Below are positions 46,429 through 59,200 of a DNA stretch of 64,000 nt, in pieces; within the stretch, counting starts at the first letter, position 1; each line of letters starts with the position of its first letter. The stretch is from Hydractinia symbiolongicarpus (lineage: Eukaryota; Cnidaria; Hydrozoa; Anthoathecata; Hydractiniidae), in assembly GCF_029227915.1 (NCBI RefSeq), contig NC_079888.1:19384001-19448000 (forward strand), given 5' to 3'. The notes under the pieces were generated by a model. That model saw only the letters and a list, made by a program, of their open reading frames with translations. It had not been told where the DNA came from and made no database searches. The position numbers and the translations under genes were made by a program.

Positions 46429-49400
46429 TTACACCTTGACCTCGTCAGTATGAACATATATTGGATTTTTTTCATGGCAATTCTTCACGTACAGTGGATT
46501 TTGCGAAACGTCGTGGGATACGGCATACGTATATTCCGACATCGTTGGGTTTTCACTAACGTTAATCTGACAAGTCGGATATAAATATTCGTGTGATGTT
46601 ACATCGCTCTTGATGTTAGGAACAGCATAGGACGATGAGTATATTGGATTTCTTGCAATTTCACTGGATTTATTTTCATGAGTGTCATAGGAAGGATTAG
46701 TGACATCTTGTTTTTTACTTTTTATCGATTGTCCGTCATCATTGGCTATAACGACATGCTTGGTTTTACCGCCATCTTTGTTTAGTCCGCCATCTTTCGA
46801 GTGTTCGTAGTAAGGGTTGCAGGTTTCTTTAGTATTCTAACGAAAGAAAGAAAAATAAGATTAATATTATCCTAGTTTTTACCCCAGGAATTTTCTGCAT
46901 CCTTCGCACAAGATTCCTTCTCTGCGCGGAATCGGACAAAAACTGCTACGTCACAATTTTGAGATGATTGATAAATGATATCCGCCATATTGATCCTAAC
47001 CGATGTAACAGATAAATGTTTCGTGTACCTCGTCTTGAAGACCAGCCATATTTGAATACGCATAATCGTACGGGGAATCGTTTCGTGATCTCATCAATGG
47101 TTGTTGTATTGTCTGGTATTGGTGAGATTTTTCTAAAGTAAAAATTTGTAGTAACACAGCTGATGTGTAGCCACAAAAGTTTTTTAAAACCGAAAAAATT
47201 CAAAATTCCTTTCTCACCTTTTTCATGTAAAAATAATGTAGCAATTGGATCTCCTGAAAAAACACAGCAAAAGAAGTGTTAATACTAACGCTATCAACAA
47301 AATTATAAACCAACAATGAGCATTTTTATTTTTTGGATAATATAATATAGATTTATAATTTGATTATCTTCAGGTCTCAAATGCAAAATGAAACAAGATT
47401 AAAAATCAATGAATAAATATGTTCTTATATCTTCTGTAGACAGGGAAAATTTTATTAAGCTGTTAACTATTTGTAGTAAAGATGTTATAATGTTGACAAA
47501 CAATGGTTTACACCGCAAAATAGATGATTTAGCAATAGGCAGTCCTCTGGCGCCCATGGTAGCCAATGGCCGGTTGAGTAGTTTAATTCAACAATCCAAC
47601 AAAAGAGATGATTCGTTATTGCATAGTCGATACATGGATGATATTTTACGAGAAGTTAAAAGGAATCTGATAGATTGGTAAAAATGAATTCCTTACACCC
47701 CACATTAAAATTTACTGTAGAATGATAGAAGAATGAGTCGATCGCATTTCTTGATATGCAAAAAATTAACACTGGATATAAGTTAATTTCCACTTGATAT
47801 ACAAAGTCCAATGATACGGGACTGCTAATAAACTTTCATTCACTTGCACCTTTGAAATATAAGAATTCAGTGGTTATTGGTATGATCCACAGGATCTTCA
47901 GAAATTGCAGTTCTCAAAAAATCCTTAAGCTTACAGCGAGCAAAAACAATTCTTGAGAAAAATAGGTGTCCAAAGTCTTCTGTTTGCTCTATTATAAGAG
48001 ACACTTTGAAGCAAATAATTATTTGAAAAAGAATGTGTTGAGTCTGAGGAAAGGAAGGAAGAAGAAGATAGAAAATTTTGATTATTGAAGGGAAGATCTC
48101 AGACCAATCTAAAAAATATCTTACGAAATTAAAGCGCTATTGTCAGGTTATTTTCACTTTAAAGAAATTTTAAATTGTTATACCCTCGTAAAATCATCTG
48201 CGGATAAATCTCTCAAAAGTGGTGTTGTTTACAAGATTCCATACCCGCGATGCAATTCGTGTTATGTCGGCCGGATGCACTCAGTGAACCGTCTAAATGA
48301 CTCTTGAAGCATTGTTACTCATTGTGTTTTTTTGCTTTTTGCATTTTCTTATGTAAGCCAATGTCTTAAAATTGATATCAGTGATAATGGTTTCATCTAC
48401 TGTTTGTACTTGCAGTAATTTATCAAATTACATAGTTCAGCTGGAACGTCGTTTTGTTTAAAACAGTCAACAATCGAATTTCTAGGACCAGCAGAGTTTG
48501 AGTCATAGCTTATATTACGTAATCTTTTAACACCTTGGTTGAACTCACCTGAATTACTTGTTGCCATTTCAACCACTGCGTTGTCTTTCTTTCTAAAGAA
48601 GTGAATAATTTTAAAAATTAAGTTTTAAAAGAGATAGGATTGGGTTCACTACGGCAAATAAAATCGCACACTGGACCGACCTCGGTGTATAACTATTCTC
48701 TTATGGAGTGATACTTTGAAAAAGGTATCTAAATGTAGCATGGGTACAAGCAAAGAAAAACAAATAAACAAATAAACTTACGTCGGAATGGATTTTTCAC
48801 ATATTTTGCGTACAATGATGAAAAGGAACAAAACAGTGACAATCAATGCTGCGCAAGTTACACCAATAATAACTGCCATTTTTCCACTGCCAGTGTCTTC
48901 ACGCTCACTTCTTACAGCAACCTATATCAATTACAATATTTAGTTATTTTTTCTATTAGGTCATACGTGTGATCAAATCAGAAATGCAACTTTCCGCGAA
49001 AAGAAATTTGCGATTTATCGACCATATTCCCGGTTTTTTTCCACAAAATGTACCAGTATCAGTCATCGCGAAAAATAACTTTTTTAAAATTGACAGACAG
49101 GCGAACCTAAAGACCAACTTTCCGTGTCTTAACATATCCTACCTATCATTCGCTATAGTTGCATTTTATTAATTTTGATTTCTCGGCATCTGCAAAAATT
49201 AATTCACACCAAAAAATTTGTAAACACCCAATTTAAGAAAAGGTATTTTCATAAAGTGAAGATAAAAAAGTGCAAAAGAAATTCGCGGAAATTACCTCAA
49301 TTACGGTTTGGGTAGTTCATTAATGCAAAATGGTCTTTCGTCAAGTACTAAAAGCTACTCAACTCCGCCCAGCTCTCGATTTATGTTCTTGTATTTCCAA

Positions 49401-52400
49401 TACATGTAAGGGCTAATGTATATTTCAATCGATAACCTTATTCCATACTGACTATGGCATTATTTACAGATTTTTATGACTACAATATTTGGTAAATTTT
49501 TGAGGGAATTAGGGAACAAGAATTTTGTTTTTTGGAAATAAAAACCTACCGAATTTAATTTTATATAGTCCTTTTAATGTTCCACAGCTTTTTTGGAAGT
49601 ATTTAATACAAAATAGATAAATTATCTAACATTTGCCCTGTGTTTACCTTTTCAAGATGCTAAGGTTTTTTTTAGGACAGAAAGGGGTTTTCCTGTTTAA
49701 ATATGCCTAAATTTATTAACCGAAAGACTTTATTTCATTTGCCAATTCGCAAAAGCACGCGAAAACCTCTCTGCAGTAACTTAAGGATTGCATTCTTCTT
49801 TTTACCTCCGTTTTGCTCGACGTAATCCATCCCAACGTTGTTGTGCTTTTACTAAAAGACGTTTCAGTTGTAACGGCTAACGTTTCAGTTTTAGCGGCTG
49901 ACGTTTCTCTCCTGACGGATGGCGATACATTTGTTGAGATAGTCGTAGATATTGTGCGGACTAACGCTTCAGTTGTGACAGTAGTCGGTGAATTCGTAAC
50001 AAAAGTACGTTCTGTTGTTGTTACTGTTTTTTGTGTCGGAAAGGTTTCTAGAAAAATGTGAGTGAGAATGATATTAACCTGAATATATAATCAAATATTC
50101 AGGTTAACAAATGTTAAAATTTAGGAATAACAAAAATAATATATAAATATAAAACAACTGGAACTTTCTGATTTCTTTTGAAGATTCATACATTTGAAAA
50201 TTACGAGCATAGCTACTTCTCGTTTACTAGAATACAACATAGTAACTTTGCCGTCTCCACACCGCAGCTTGTTTATTTCATGCCCGTTGTATAGTAATTT
50301 AATTACTTCGTGCTAAGAGGAAAACAAGGATGCAAAGAATACCGATACGGGAAATATACATGCGATAGGCGATTTCCTATGAATTTTCCACTGGCTAGTA
50401 ACTACTATACCTAACTAGTATAACAACTAGTACGAACAAACGGTACCGAGGATGAATTTCCTGTCTATAAAAACTATATGTACATTTTTTTCAATATCCT
50501 CCCAATAGAAAACATCGCATTAAATACACTGCAGGCTATATGCTGCAATAGCACAACTTTTCAAGGTGTGTAGAACAATGAAACAATATTTAAAATCAGC
50601 TAGTTGTGTGTATTATAGCATGCAATTCTTTACTGCTTAGCTATATAGGAATTAGAATACACCCCTCTCTCGACAAATAATTTCTCAGGGATTTTTAATG
50701 GAAGTGTAGGAAAGCAGGTAGTGAAGATCTCTAAGAAGAAGCCGAAATCAGTAATAACTAACGGGCGGCCATTGTTATGAATCAACGAATTCGCTTGCCC
50801 GTCGAAACAAAATGAATAAACAGACAAAATACGACCATCATTATAGAGACTAGTCAATTACTCATTAATAAATTACTTCCTTTGCGAGTTGCGAGGGACC
50901 TATAAAAAAGCGCTTTGAACCAACAAAATAATGGTAGTCATATATAACTTATGAAAAAATCCAAAGTTTTCCTATCAGCAAAATCATTTACTTAGCTAGA
51001 ATATCATACAAATGTAATATAAAACTTCAAATGCTTCCAGTCATCTTTACATTGCGTTAATCTTAAAAGAGATAAAAATACTAAGAAGAGAAGAGACAAA
51101 ATTAGTTCTCTGTTCTACTTACTGCTATTGTCTACGTAAACTCCTTCTATTGTCATTAGAAATGGTATTGTTAGGTGCGAATTTCCATCTTTGCACTGAA
51201 GAGGTAATTTTACTAACATTCCGTATGCTTTGGCGAGATCTCTTTTCGAAGCAGTGTACTATAAAGCAATCGAAATTAATTAATACCAGGGAGAAATGAC
51301 CACGCATATGCATAAAACGCAAGATCGTGCAATAACAAAGCAACTATGTTCACACTTACTTTCAAACAAAGCGACCTTGTTGTGTTTCTTACCAACTCAA
51401 AGTAGTCCATAAATTGGAAATCAATTCCGCCAGTTACAATGTTAATAAAATACATTCCACCCAAATTACAATCGGTGACACCATCAATGGGAAGTGAAAA
51501 GCTAACGCAAGAATTCAACGTATCCTCGCCGACTAATGGGATAATATCGTTTCGTACCGAAAATGTAACTAATTTAACTAAACAGATAAGCAGTTGAAAA
51601 TCAAAAGATAAGAAATATGGATGCTTAATCAATGACTTTTTATCGGTTTAACTCTCGTACTCAAAAGTATTAGAAACGAGGCTTACAACAGGTAAAGTAG
51701 TAAGCCCGTTTGCCAGCTGAACACAAAGACGCCAATCGTCTTAAAGTCTATTCCAGTAACCTTAAAGTTTTGTGTATGCAGATGCTACATCCTCGATTTG
51801 GAGTTTTTAACTTGATCAAAATGTTTTAATGACGACACGCCTGTTGTCATGATTATTTACTGAATAATAGAGGTAGTTTAAAAAAACATTTAGTTAAAAA
51901 AAAATTAATTTTAGCTTCCACCACCACTCTTCCCTCAATACACACTCTATCTTGGCTTATCACAGTCCTGTTCAAAATATAAAAAGTGCAACAAGCCCTG
52001 GAAACGAGATTGAGAGTTAACAACATTTTTAATTTTGTCAGAATTAAAGTTATCGGTACAAGACTGGCAATAAGGCTTGACCTTAAGTACCACAATACAA
52101 TTTATCCACTTAGGATGGAGAAAACGAATAAATGATATGTGAAGCTTTTACCTTTTAAGATTTTCTCAATTTCCATTTTACTTTTACATCCGTGGAGGTA
52201 TGAGTAAAAAACCGTCTTGGTATTGCAGCTACAATGGGTACAAGGAACTCCACCGCAGCTAGCATTTCTTAAACTGCAGAATGAAGTATCATTATACGGG
52301 TTGGTGAACTCATCAATGGATTGATATATGGATGAAGAACGTTTACGCTCTACTACTACCAGTAAATTGGCTGTACTGATGCCGAGTACTGTGCACACGA

Positions 52401-52419
52401 AGTATTGAAGCTTGTACAT
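46429..52419 (-). CDS. Receptor A', duplicate of receptor A
   Basis: Exons: 52152-52419, 51393-51577, 51123-51258, 49806-50047, 48782-48921, 48549-48592, 47218-47253, 47029-47132, 46429-46836. The 520-residue protein appears identical to receptor A: no coding difference was seen, and the one base difference noticed between the two units falls in an intronic Penelope-like remnant. All splice signals and phases are the same. The whole upstream region is also duplicated, so both copies should have equal promoters for at least 3.8 kb. Unlike copy 1, the gene downstream of A' in the direction of transcription is the orphan B fragment. Confidence 0.82.
47409..48335 (+). mobile_element. Penelope-like element remnant, copy 2
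   Basis: Same remnant as at 35834-36760, in the matching intron of receptor A'. It differs at 47449 (A instead of C), changing Thr to Asn in the dead frame. Confidence 0.85.
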
Positions 52420-55400
52420 ACTAATGAAGAATAAATATAAAAAGTAAATGAATAAATAAATCAAAATAGAATATGACATCTAAACGCTAAATGTTTAAAT
52501 AAATAGCTAATTAACAAAAAACAACAACAAGGAAACGAACGAGCGAGAGAAAGCGTAACACGAAATATAAAACAAAACACATTGTTTGCTTCGAGCCTGT
52601 TACCCAGGGCCTATTACCTACAGCGATTATTGCATATCGCGCGCTTTCAATTTTTGAGCAGAATTAACGCACGAGAGTAATAAGTGCAAACTGAAAAAGA
52701 AAAGACAAAACAAAAACACATTCTGTGTTTGATACTAACTTTTCTTAGCCGCGCAAAAATTAAAGGTTGCGCAAAATTTAACCAAGCAGCAGCAAAAATG
52801 TTTTCAAAACTTTTTCCAAATCTGACACTGTCTACAATCTCTAGGCATAAGCCAGACTGCAGTTTTGTATAGAAGACTAGGTTTGTCATTATATTTTTAG
52901 ATAAAATGCTGATTAGGCTTGATCCGGCGTATTTTTATATTCCACAACGTGGTAAGAATAGGGCAAATGTCCCGCATTTTACACCATCGTAACTCAACCG
53001 GTGCGACTCGGTATGTATAATATATGTTACTAACAAGGCCTCTTAAAATATCACAAACAATCTGTGAATAATAATATAGCCTGTCAAGCATGTTGTATAT
53101 ACAAAACTGCCATAAATTGTAACAGCGGTGATAACAGTAAAACATCGTTCCCAGGATCCACCGACCCCTGATCCTTATAACGGAGCGGTCAACAATTTTC
53201 GCTGCTATAAGTTAATCAAAATGGCGCAGAAACGAGGGCGAATACCGGTAATTACCGGCTCCCAAAAATTTGTCATGTATAACAACAAAACAGTTGTTTA
53301 GTAAACCTTTCTGGTTTTTTTTTACTAAACAGTGCTTTATTTTTTCTTATGCACAACAAAATTTTGTTGACACTACCATACTGTTGTCAGAAATTAATTT
53401 GGCGTAATTACACTTTTAGTTTTCGGCGGTGTTCATGTCCTCGTTGTGAAGAAATAATTCTTCGCTCGTACAACAAATGTCTCCTGTAGGTGAAAATGAT
53501 TTATCTAAAGAATTATAAAAGGAAAGCGAAGAAGGGAAAAATTTATGGGTACCGTCGTTGATTTTGAAGTGCTACATTGCCAACATGGCAAGCGTTTGTG
53601 GATAAAGAAAACCGTTTTTAGCCAAACTTGTGCTATTCGAAGTTACCATCTTTAGATCGCGGACAAACTGATGAGCGACGGTTGTCATTATGAATTAACG
53701 AAAATCCACCCGTATGTACTATTTTATGCATTACTTAGCACGACCCTGGACTTGCGAACACCCATACAAATTGCGGTTATTAACATTTGTCCCGTTTGGT
53801 CTAAAAATAGAGCGACTAGTCGTTAGCCTTGGAGATCTCCAAAAAGAACCTCACGAGAATTCGCCTGTTGCTATCAAAAGTACCATTTCTAGCTTACGGG
53901 AATTTGCCAGTCGAGTGGGAAAAATATATATGCTCTTTCTCCCTCGCACACAACATACAGAAAATGGGGTATTATTAATATAGGGAAAATTGCAACACCT
54001 AAAAAGGGAAAATTGCAACACCTAAAAAAATATTTTACCTACATTATAAAAAGTTAGCCATGTCAACTATTAGCGCTTTTAAATTTTATACAATGTAGTA
54101 TTACTCAACTGCATCTAGCAACCATCTTTGTACGACATTTTAACAAAATAAAAAACGATCTATTTATCCTCAGTGCGATAGGTAAACAAATGCCATAAAA
54201 ACTAATATACCCAACAAATAAAAAACAACCTAGGTACTAGAGTTCTCCTGGTTTGCCTTATACGATGATACTTATTAGCACAGAACACTGGAACCGAAGT
54301 GTGGTAACGTGAATAGTTTCCGTGACGTCACCATGTATTTTTAGTGCAGAATTTTTTTAAACCATATATGCCAACTCCAACGTCTTGTAAGCCTAGGTAA
54401 ACATAAATACGCGAACAAGTTTAAAATTCTTCGTATTTCTGTGTTGACAGGCTTTATCCTACCAAACGTGGAAATAACTATTTGTTTAACCTATAGCAGG
54501 CGCTATTCTTCTACCCCGCCTTATTCCGTGTGTTCTTATGGTCTTAATACAAGCCGTTATCATAGGGCGGCGAAATTCGTCTTAAAAACAAACTATTTTG
54601 AGTGCGAACTTGCTTATATCCGCCACTGATGGATGACTATGTTTATACTGCTGTAGTATTCTGACTGGACGTTTATGTATCGCACAGGTGTCCGTCCGTT
54701 TAAGTCTTTACCCTAGATGATTAGACGCCCCCATGAATTTAAAATCTGGATTTACTGCAGTTTGTACATGTTTACACTATTTCAGAAAGATATTTATTTT
54801 TGCATTGCGCAATTTTTATTCAATAAAGAAGACCTAAGCTCGTCCCAGGCTCCATGTGATCTGATTAAACATAAAAAAGAAGCCGTGATAATAAAACCGA
54901 TGCCGAGAAGATAATCTGGGAGATGTTTGCTGGTTGCAGTGATATAAAGCAAATGGATAACCTTTTTTATACCCCATCGTTAGTAAAAAGTGCTGTAAAT
55001 AATCGAATATATAACCCCAATAGCAGAAGCCAAACCAGCAATCTCGTTTCCAGGGTTTGGATATACACAAGACATATATAGACATAACTTAAATGTTTAC
55101 ATCACATGAAAAGTTTCATTCCGAAATTATTTTCAAAAAAGACAAAACTAGATAAGAAATACGTTCAACGGGCTACAAAACGGCTGTTGGTTTTCGACCT
55201 TATTGACTTACACAAATTACCTTCTTAAAGCTAGTAACATAGCATTTTTAACAAATACATCTCCTCGTGCTGTCTCTGTTTCATCGTCAAAACAAACTTT
55301 TAATTTACTGATATTTAATACATTTTACAAACCGTAGCTTAATATACCGCCAATAATACTGAAGGGAAATTTTTCTTTTTAGAAAAAAAAGTAGCAAATT

Positions 55401-56241
55401 CATCAGAAAAAATTAATTGTTTATAAACAGGTTGTCTAGCCGTCTATGTGGTTCTAAGGTGTGTATAATTTCTTGCACATTGACCTTCTGAGTGGTCCGT
55501 TTATTACACGCTATTCCTTGAAAATTGCGGGAATCGAGCTTCCGAAATCGTTTCGTAGCCCTTAAAGTCCAACACTTCATTTAATCTTTTGTGTGTGGAA
55601 AGTTGTAATGAATTGTAGGTGGAGAAACGTTTCATTATATTGAGCACTCCCTATGCGACAATAACTTTACGCAGACTTCTACAAAAACACCTTTTGTGTA
55701 TTCAATCATCTTGTACGGTTAGACACAGGAGAAACATTGAACAAGCAAGTACAACTCTTCATCACATAGAAAAACACGAACGCTGTGTTATGTAAGTAAA
55801 AGTTGCAACAAAAATATTTTACAGCATGTAAAAAAATATACTTCCTAATACGAAATGTAAATAAGAATATAAAACTTCAAACATTTAAATAAAAATATAA
55901 ATAAATAAATATAAATTAAGTCACCTATATAAATAATGTCATGTGAAACGTGCATGAATATTATACCTCCTGCACCAAATATCGTTCACTGAAAAACTTT
56001 TGGGTAATCGAGTCGAAGGAGGAATTTACTAATTTACTTTTGCCTCTATGCCGCATGTACTTTTTAACACCCTAGAAGATTACCGCCCTTCTTTTAACGC
56101 CAGTGAAAATTCAAAAATATAAAAACATCACACAATGACCCAAGAGAAAAGCACTGGAGACAAAAAACAAACAAACAAACAAACAAACAAAAGGCAAGTG
56201 ACAAACAAGATTTATGCTTTTTTAACACCGATAAGGTGATG
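52420..56241. other. Intergenic region upstream of receptor A', copy 2
   Basis: Exact repeat of 40845-44666. Lies between the A' start and the receptor B stop codon. No extra gene seen. Confidence 0.5.
55170..55561. mobile_element. MITE, duplicated copy of family member 2
   Basis: Identical by inspection to 43595-43986, carried along by the tandem duplication rather than inserted independently. Confidence 0.7.
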
Positions 56242-59200
56242 TCATTGATGAAAGATTACAGTCCCCACTTCGTCATATTCTTTTCTTGCTGAGTCAGCAC
56301 TACCATGCATTACGGATCCAACTTCGTCGTATTGATCAGACTGGAAAGCAAACGTTTTTGGTTTATCTCCACTTAAAAGAGGAGATTTGTCGTCATCAAA
56401 ATCAATCCCGTTTTGGACAATTTGTTTTTCTTTGACATCGCTATACACAGATGTGTCGTAATCACTACCTGGAATTTGATTAGCGCGTTTGTCAATTCGC
56501 TCTTCTGCGGGTGAATAGTACAGGTTTTCAGCTTGCTTGTCCTGCAATTATTTTAACATAATATATAAAACTATTATTTTGCACATAGTGCAAAGATTTT
56601 ACAAAAATCACAGACGACAGACAACGCGACAAAAATAGTAACAACAACAATGACGAAATAACGAAGACAAAAATAATAATAATAATAATAAAACAACGAC
56701 AAAAATGACAAAAATTGACAAAACAATAAATTACCTTCCCATCAACTACATCTACAGTTTCGTACTTTGGAATGTTATTTTCATCTTGACTTGTTACTGA
56801 AAAAAAAGAAACGTTTAAGTGGATTCACGCTAAGGAGACAATCACAAATCCTATTGCACGCTTTTTTGAATAAGAAACACCAATGTTTTGGTTCAGCCTT
56901 AATTTCATTTTTTATATATATATAAATTGAGTCTAACTTAAGTTTTTTATCTAAGCGATAATAAGAGTCTAATATCGCTAAGATAAAATACGGAGTTGAG
57001 TTTATAGAAAGATATTTTTTGAGCTGCATCGTTGATCTTCGCTTATCTTCACAACAACAACAACAACAACAATAACAACACCACCAACAACAACAACCAA
57101 TATAAACAACAACAAAAACAACAACAAGGACAACAACAACGACAACAACAACAGCAGCAAAACAAAAACAATAACTCAATTTTAAATAAGAAATCATCAG
57201 ATGCGATGAAAATTGACTTGACGTTGGATTCTAAGTTTAATAATGTTTTGCTCCTTAGTACAACAAAATCATTCCTAGTGAATGATTCAGTAATGGTGCA
57301 TAAAACCGAATATTCCTAAAACTATATTCGCTGGTTAAGATGACACAAATAATACTACTTCATACCTAAAGTAGTTTCCGCGTATACATGTTCATCTCCT
57401 AAAATAAAAATTTATTTTTCAGCTTCGGTTGGAAACACTAATAATTCTTCTTTTTCTAAAAGTCCCATTCTTACACAGAAATTATAAACCCCGCCCTCTA
57501 TTAAGCCCCCACCTAACTTAATATCCTTGAGAAATAGTCCTTCGGGTTATTTGAGAGTTGACAGTACACTGTACAACTATTATTTAAATTTGATAATTTA
57601 GTTTATAGTCGTGGAAAAACGTCGCTCGCTGCTACTCGCAGCTACTATTTTTAGCAGATAGATGGAAAGTGAAGTATTATTTAATTAATATTAGTGGAGT
57701 ATTATCTCTTTAACAATAGTCTGTCTGTCTGTGTGTCCGCGAAAGCCGTGTCCCGTAACGGAAACACGAAATTTTTAAAATGCGCATCAATACCAAATGC
57801 GATAAATGTCCACTTTGTTGCGACGGGTTAATATAAAGGACGGGTGACCCCGTGGATTTTTCCACGGGCTAACGACTTCTATATTATATACCCGTATACG
57901 TCTGTCCGTCTGTCACGCAAAATGGTAGCTTAGCTGCGCAAGTAGGGAGACGCACGCAGTACGGTATGAAAAGGACGGGCGAACCCGTGGATTTTTCCAC
58001 GGGCTAACGACTAGTTTAGTTAATATTAGTGGAGTATTATTTAGTTAATGGAATATCACCTGGTAAATCATTAAGAGGTGTTTCACGTTCTTTCTTCTTT
58101 CTAAAGAAATAAAAAATAATCATTAATTACACATTTCCACATACAGTCTGTATATTAAGAACAGTTACAGATTTATACATTGTCAGATTTATATGAATAA
58201 CACGTTAATACAAGTGACAGACTTTATGTGATTGAGAGACTTAAAAATGATTGACAAGCTATTTGATAGACAGAATTATATAATTGACAGATTTATATGA
58301 TCGACAGATTTTTATGACTGATAGGTTTCTATAATTGAAAAACTTATATGCTCGGCATATTTTTATCATGGACAAGTTTATATGATTGACAGGTTTATAT
58401 GATTGACAGGTTTATATGATTGACAGGTTTATATGATTGACAGGTTTATAAGATTGACAGGTTTATATGGTTGACAGGTTTTTAAGATTGACAGGTTTAT
58501 AAGATTGACAGGTTTATATGATTGACAGGTTTATAAGATTGACAGGTTTATATGATTGACAGGTTTATATGATTGACAGGTTTATATGATTGAATAAGAT
58601 TCATCTAAAAATGGTAACATTACTACCATTATTTAACATAGGCATTGTAATAACTTTTAAACGAACTGAATCTTTTTATAATAAATATAGTTGTTTTTTA
58701 AAGTTATTTTAAGTTTTTAATTGCCAAATAAAAACTAAACAATCTGTCAATCAAAAGGATTGACAGCTGTCAAATCAAATGGAATCCTGGTGCTTATAAT
58801 ACTAAAAATGGAAGTGTAAGACTTAATTGCTGATTGAACATATCATAAATATAACACTAAACCTCTGAGAGATAAATTTAAACGTTCTCTCACCCTTCTC
58901 CCATCTTTCTTCTCCAACATAGTACACTGGCTACAACAATGATGAATATTAGCAGTACACTGACTACAATAGCTGCAACCACTGCAGGCTTACTTTCTTT
59001 CTGTTTTTTTGTGGTAACCTGCAAAGCAGAAATAATACAGAACAACACTCAAGCTTCAACACATATGACAAACATGTATCAAGGCTTTATTAGGTGGTGT
59101 AAAGATGCTGTCAAACTTTTCCTAAATTTTTGTAAATATTACAATGTTGCTGTTTTTACTTCTTTGAAAATGGGCAAAGCAAGGCAAAGGAATACGCAAT

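Larger units (their letters stand above)
45374..56948. repeat. 11,575-bp tandem duplication, copy 2
   Basis: Second unit, joined to the first without filler or microhomology at 45373/45374. It ends at 56948, where the sequence (ATCTAAGCG...) departs from the start of the unit. The right end lies inside intron 7 of receptor B (between its exons 7 and 8), so only this copy is attached to a complete gene B. Confidence 0.97.

Noticed and set aside
56781-57319. Asn/Gln-rich frame (plus) and Val/Cys-rich frame (minus)
   Set aside because: Both come from the CAA repeat inside a receptor B intron; the minus frame also runs across a real splice acceptor of exon 8.
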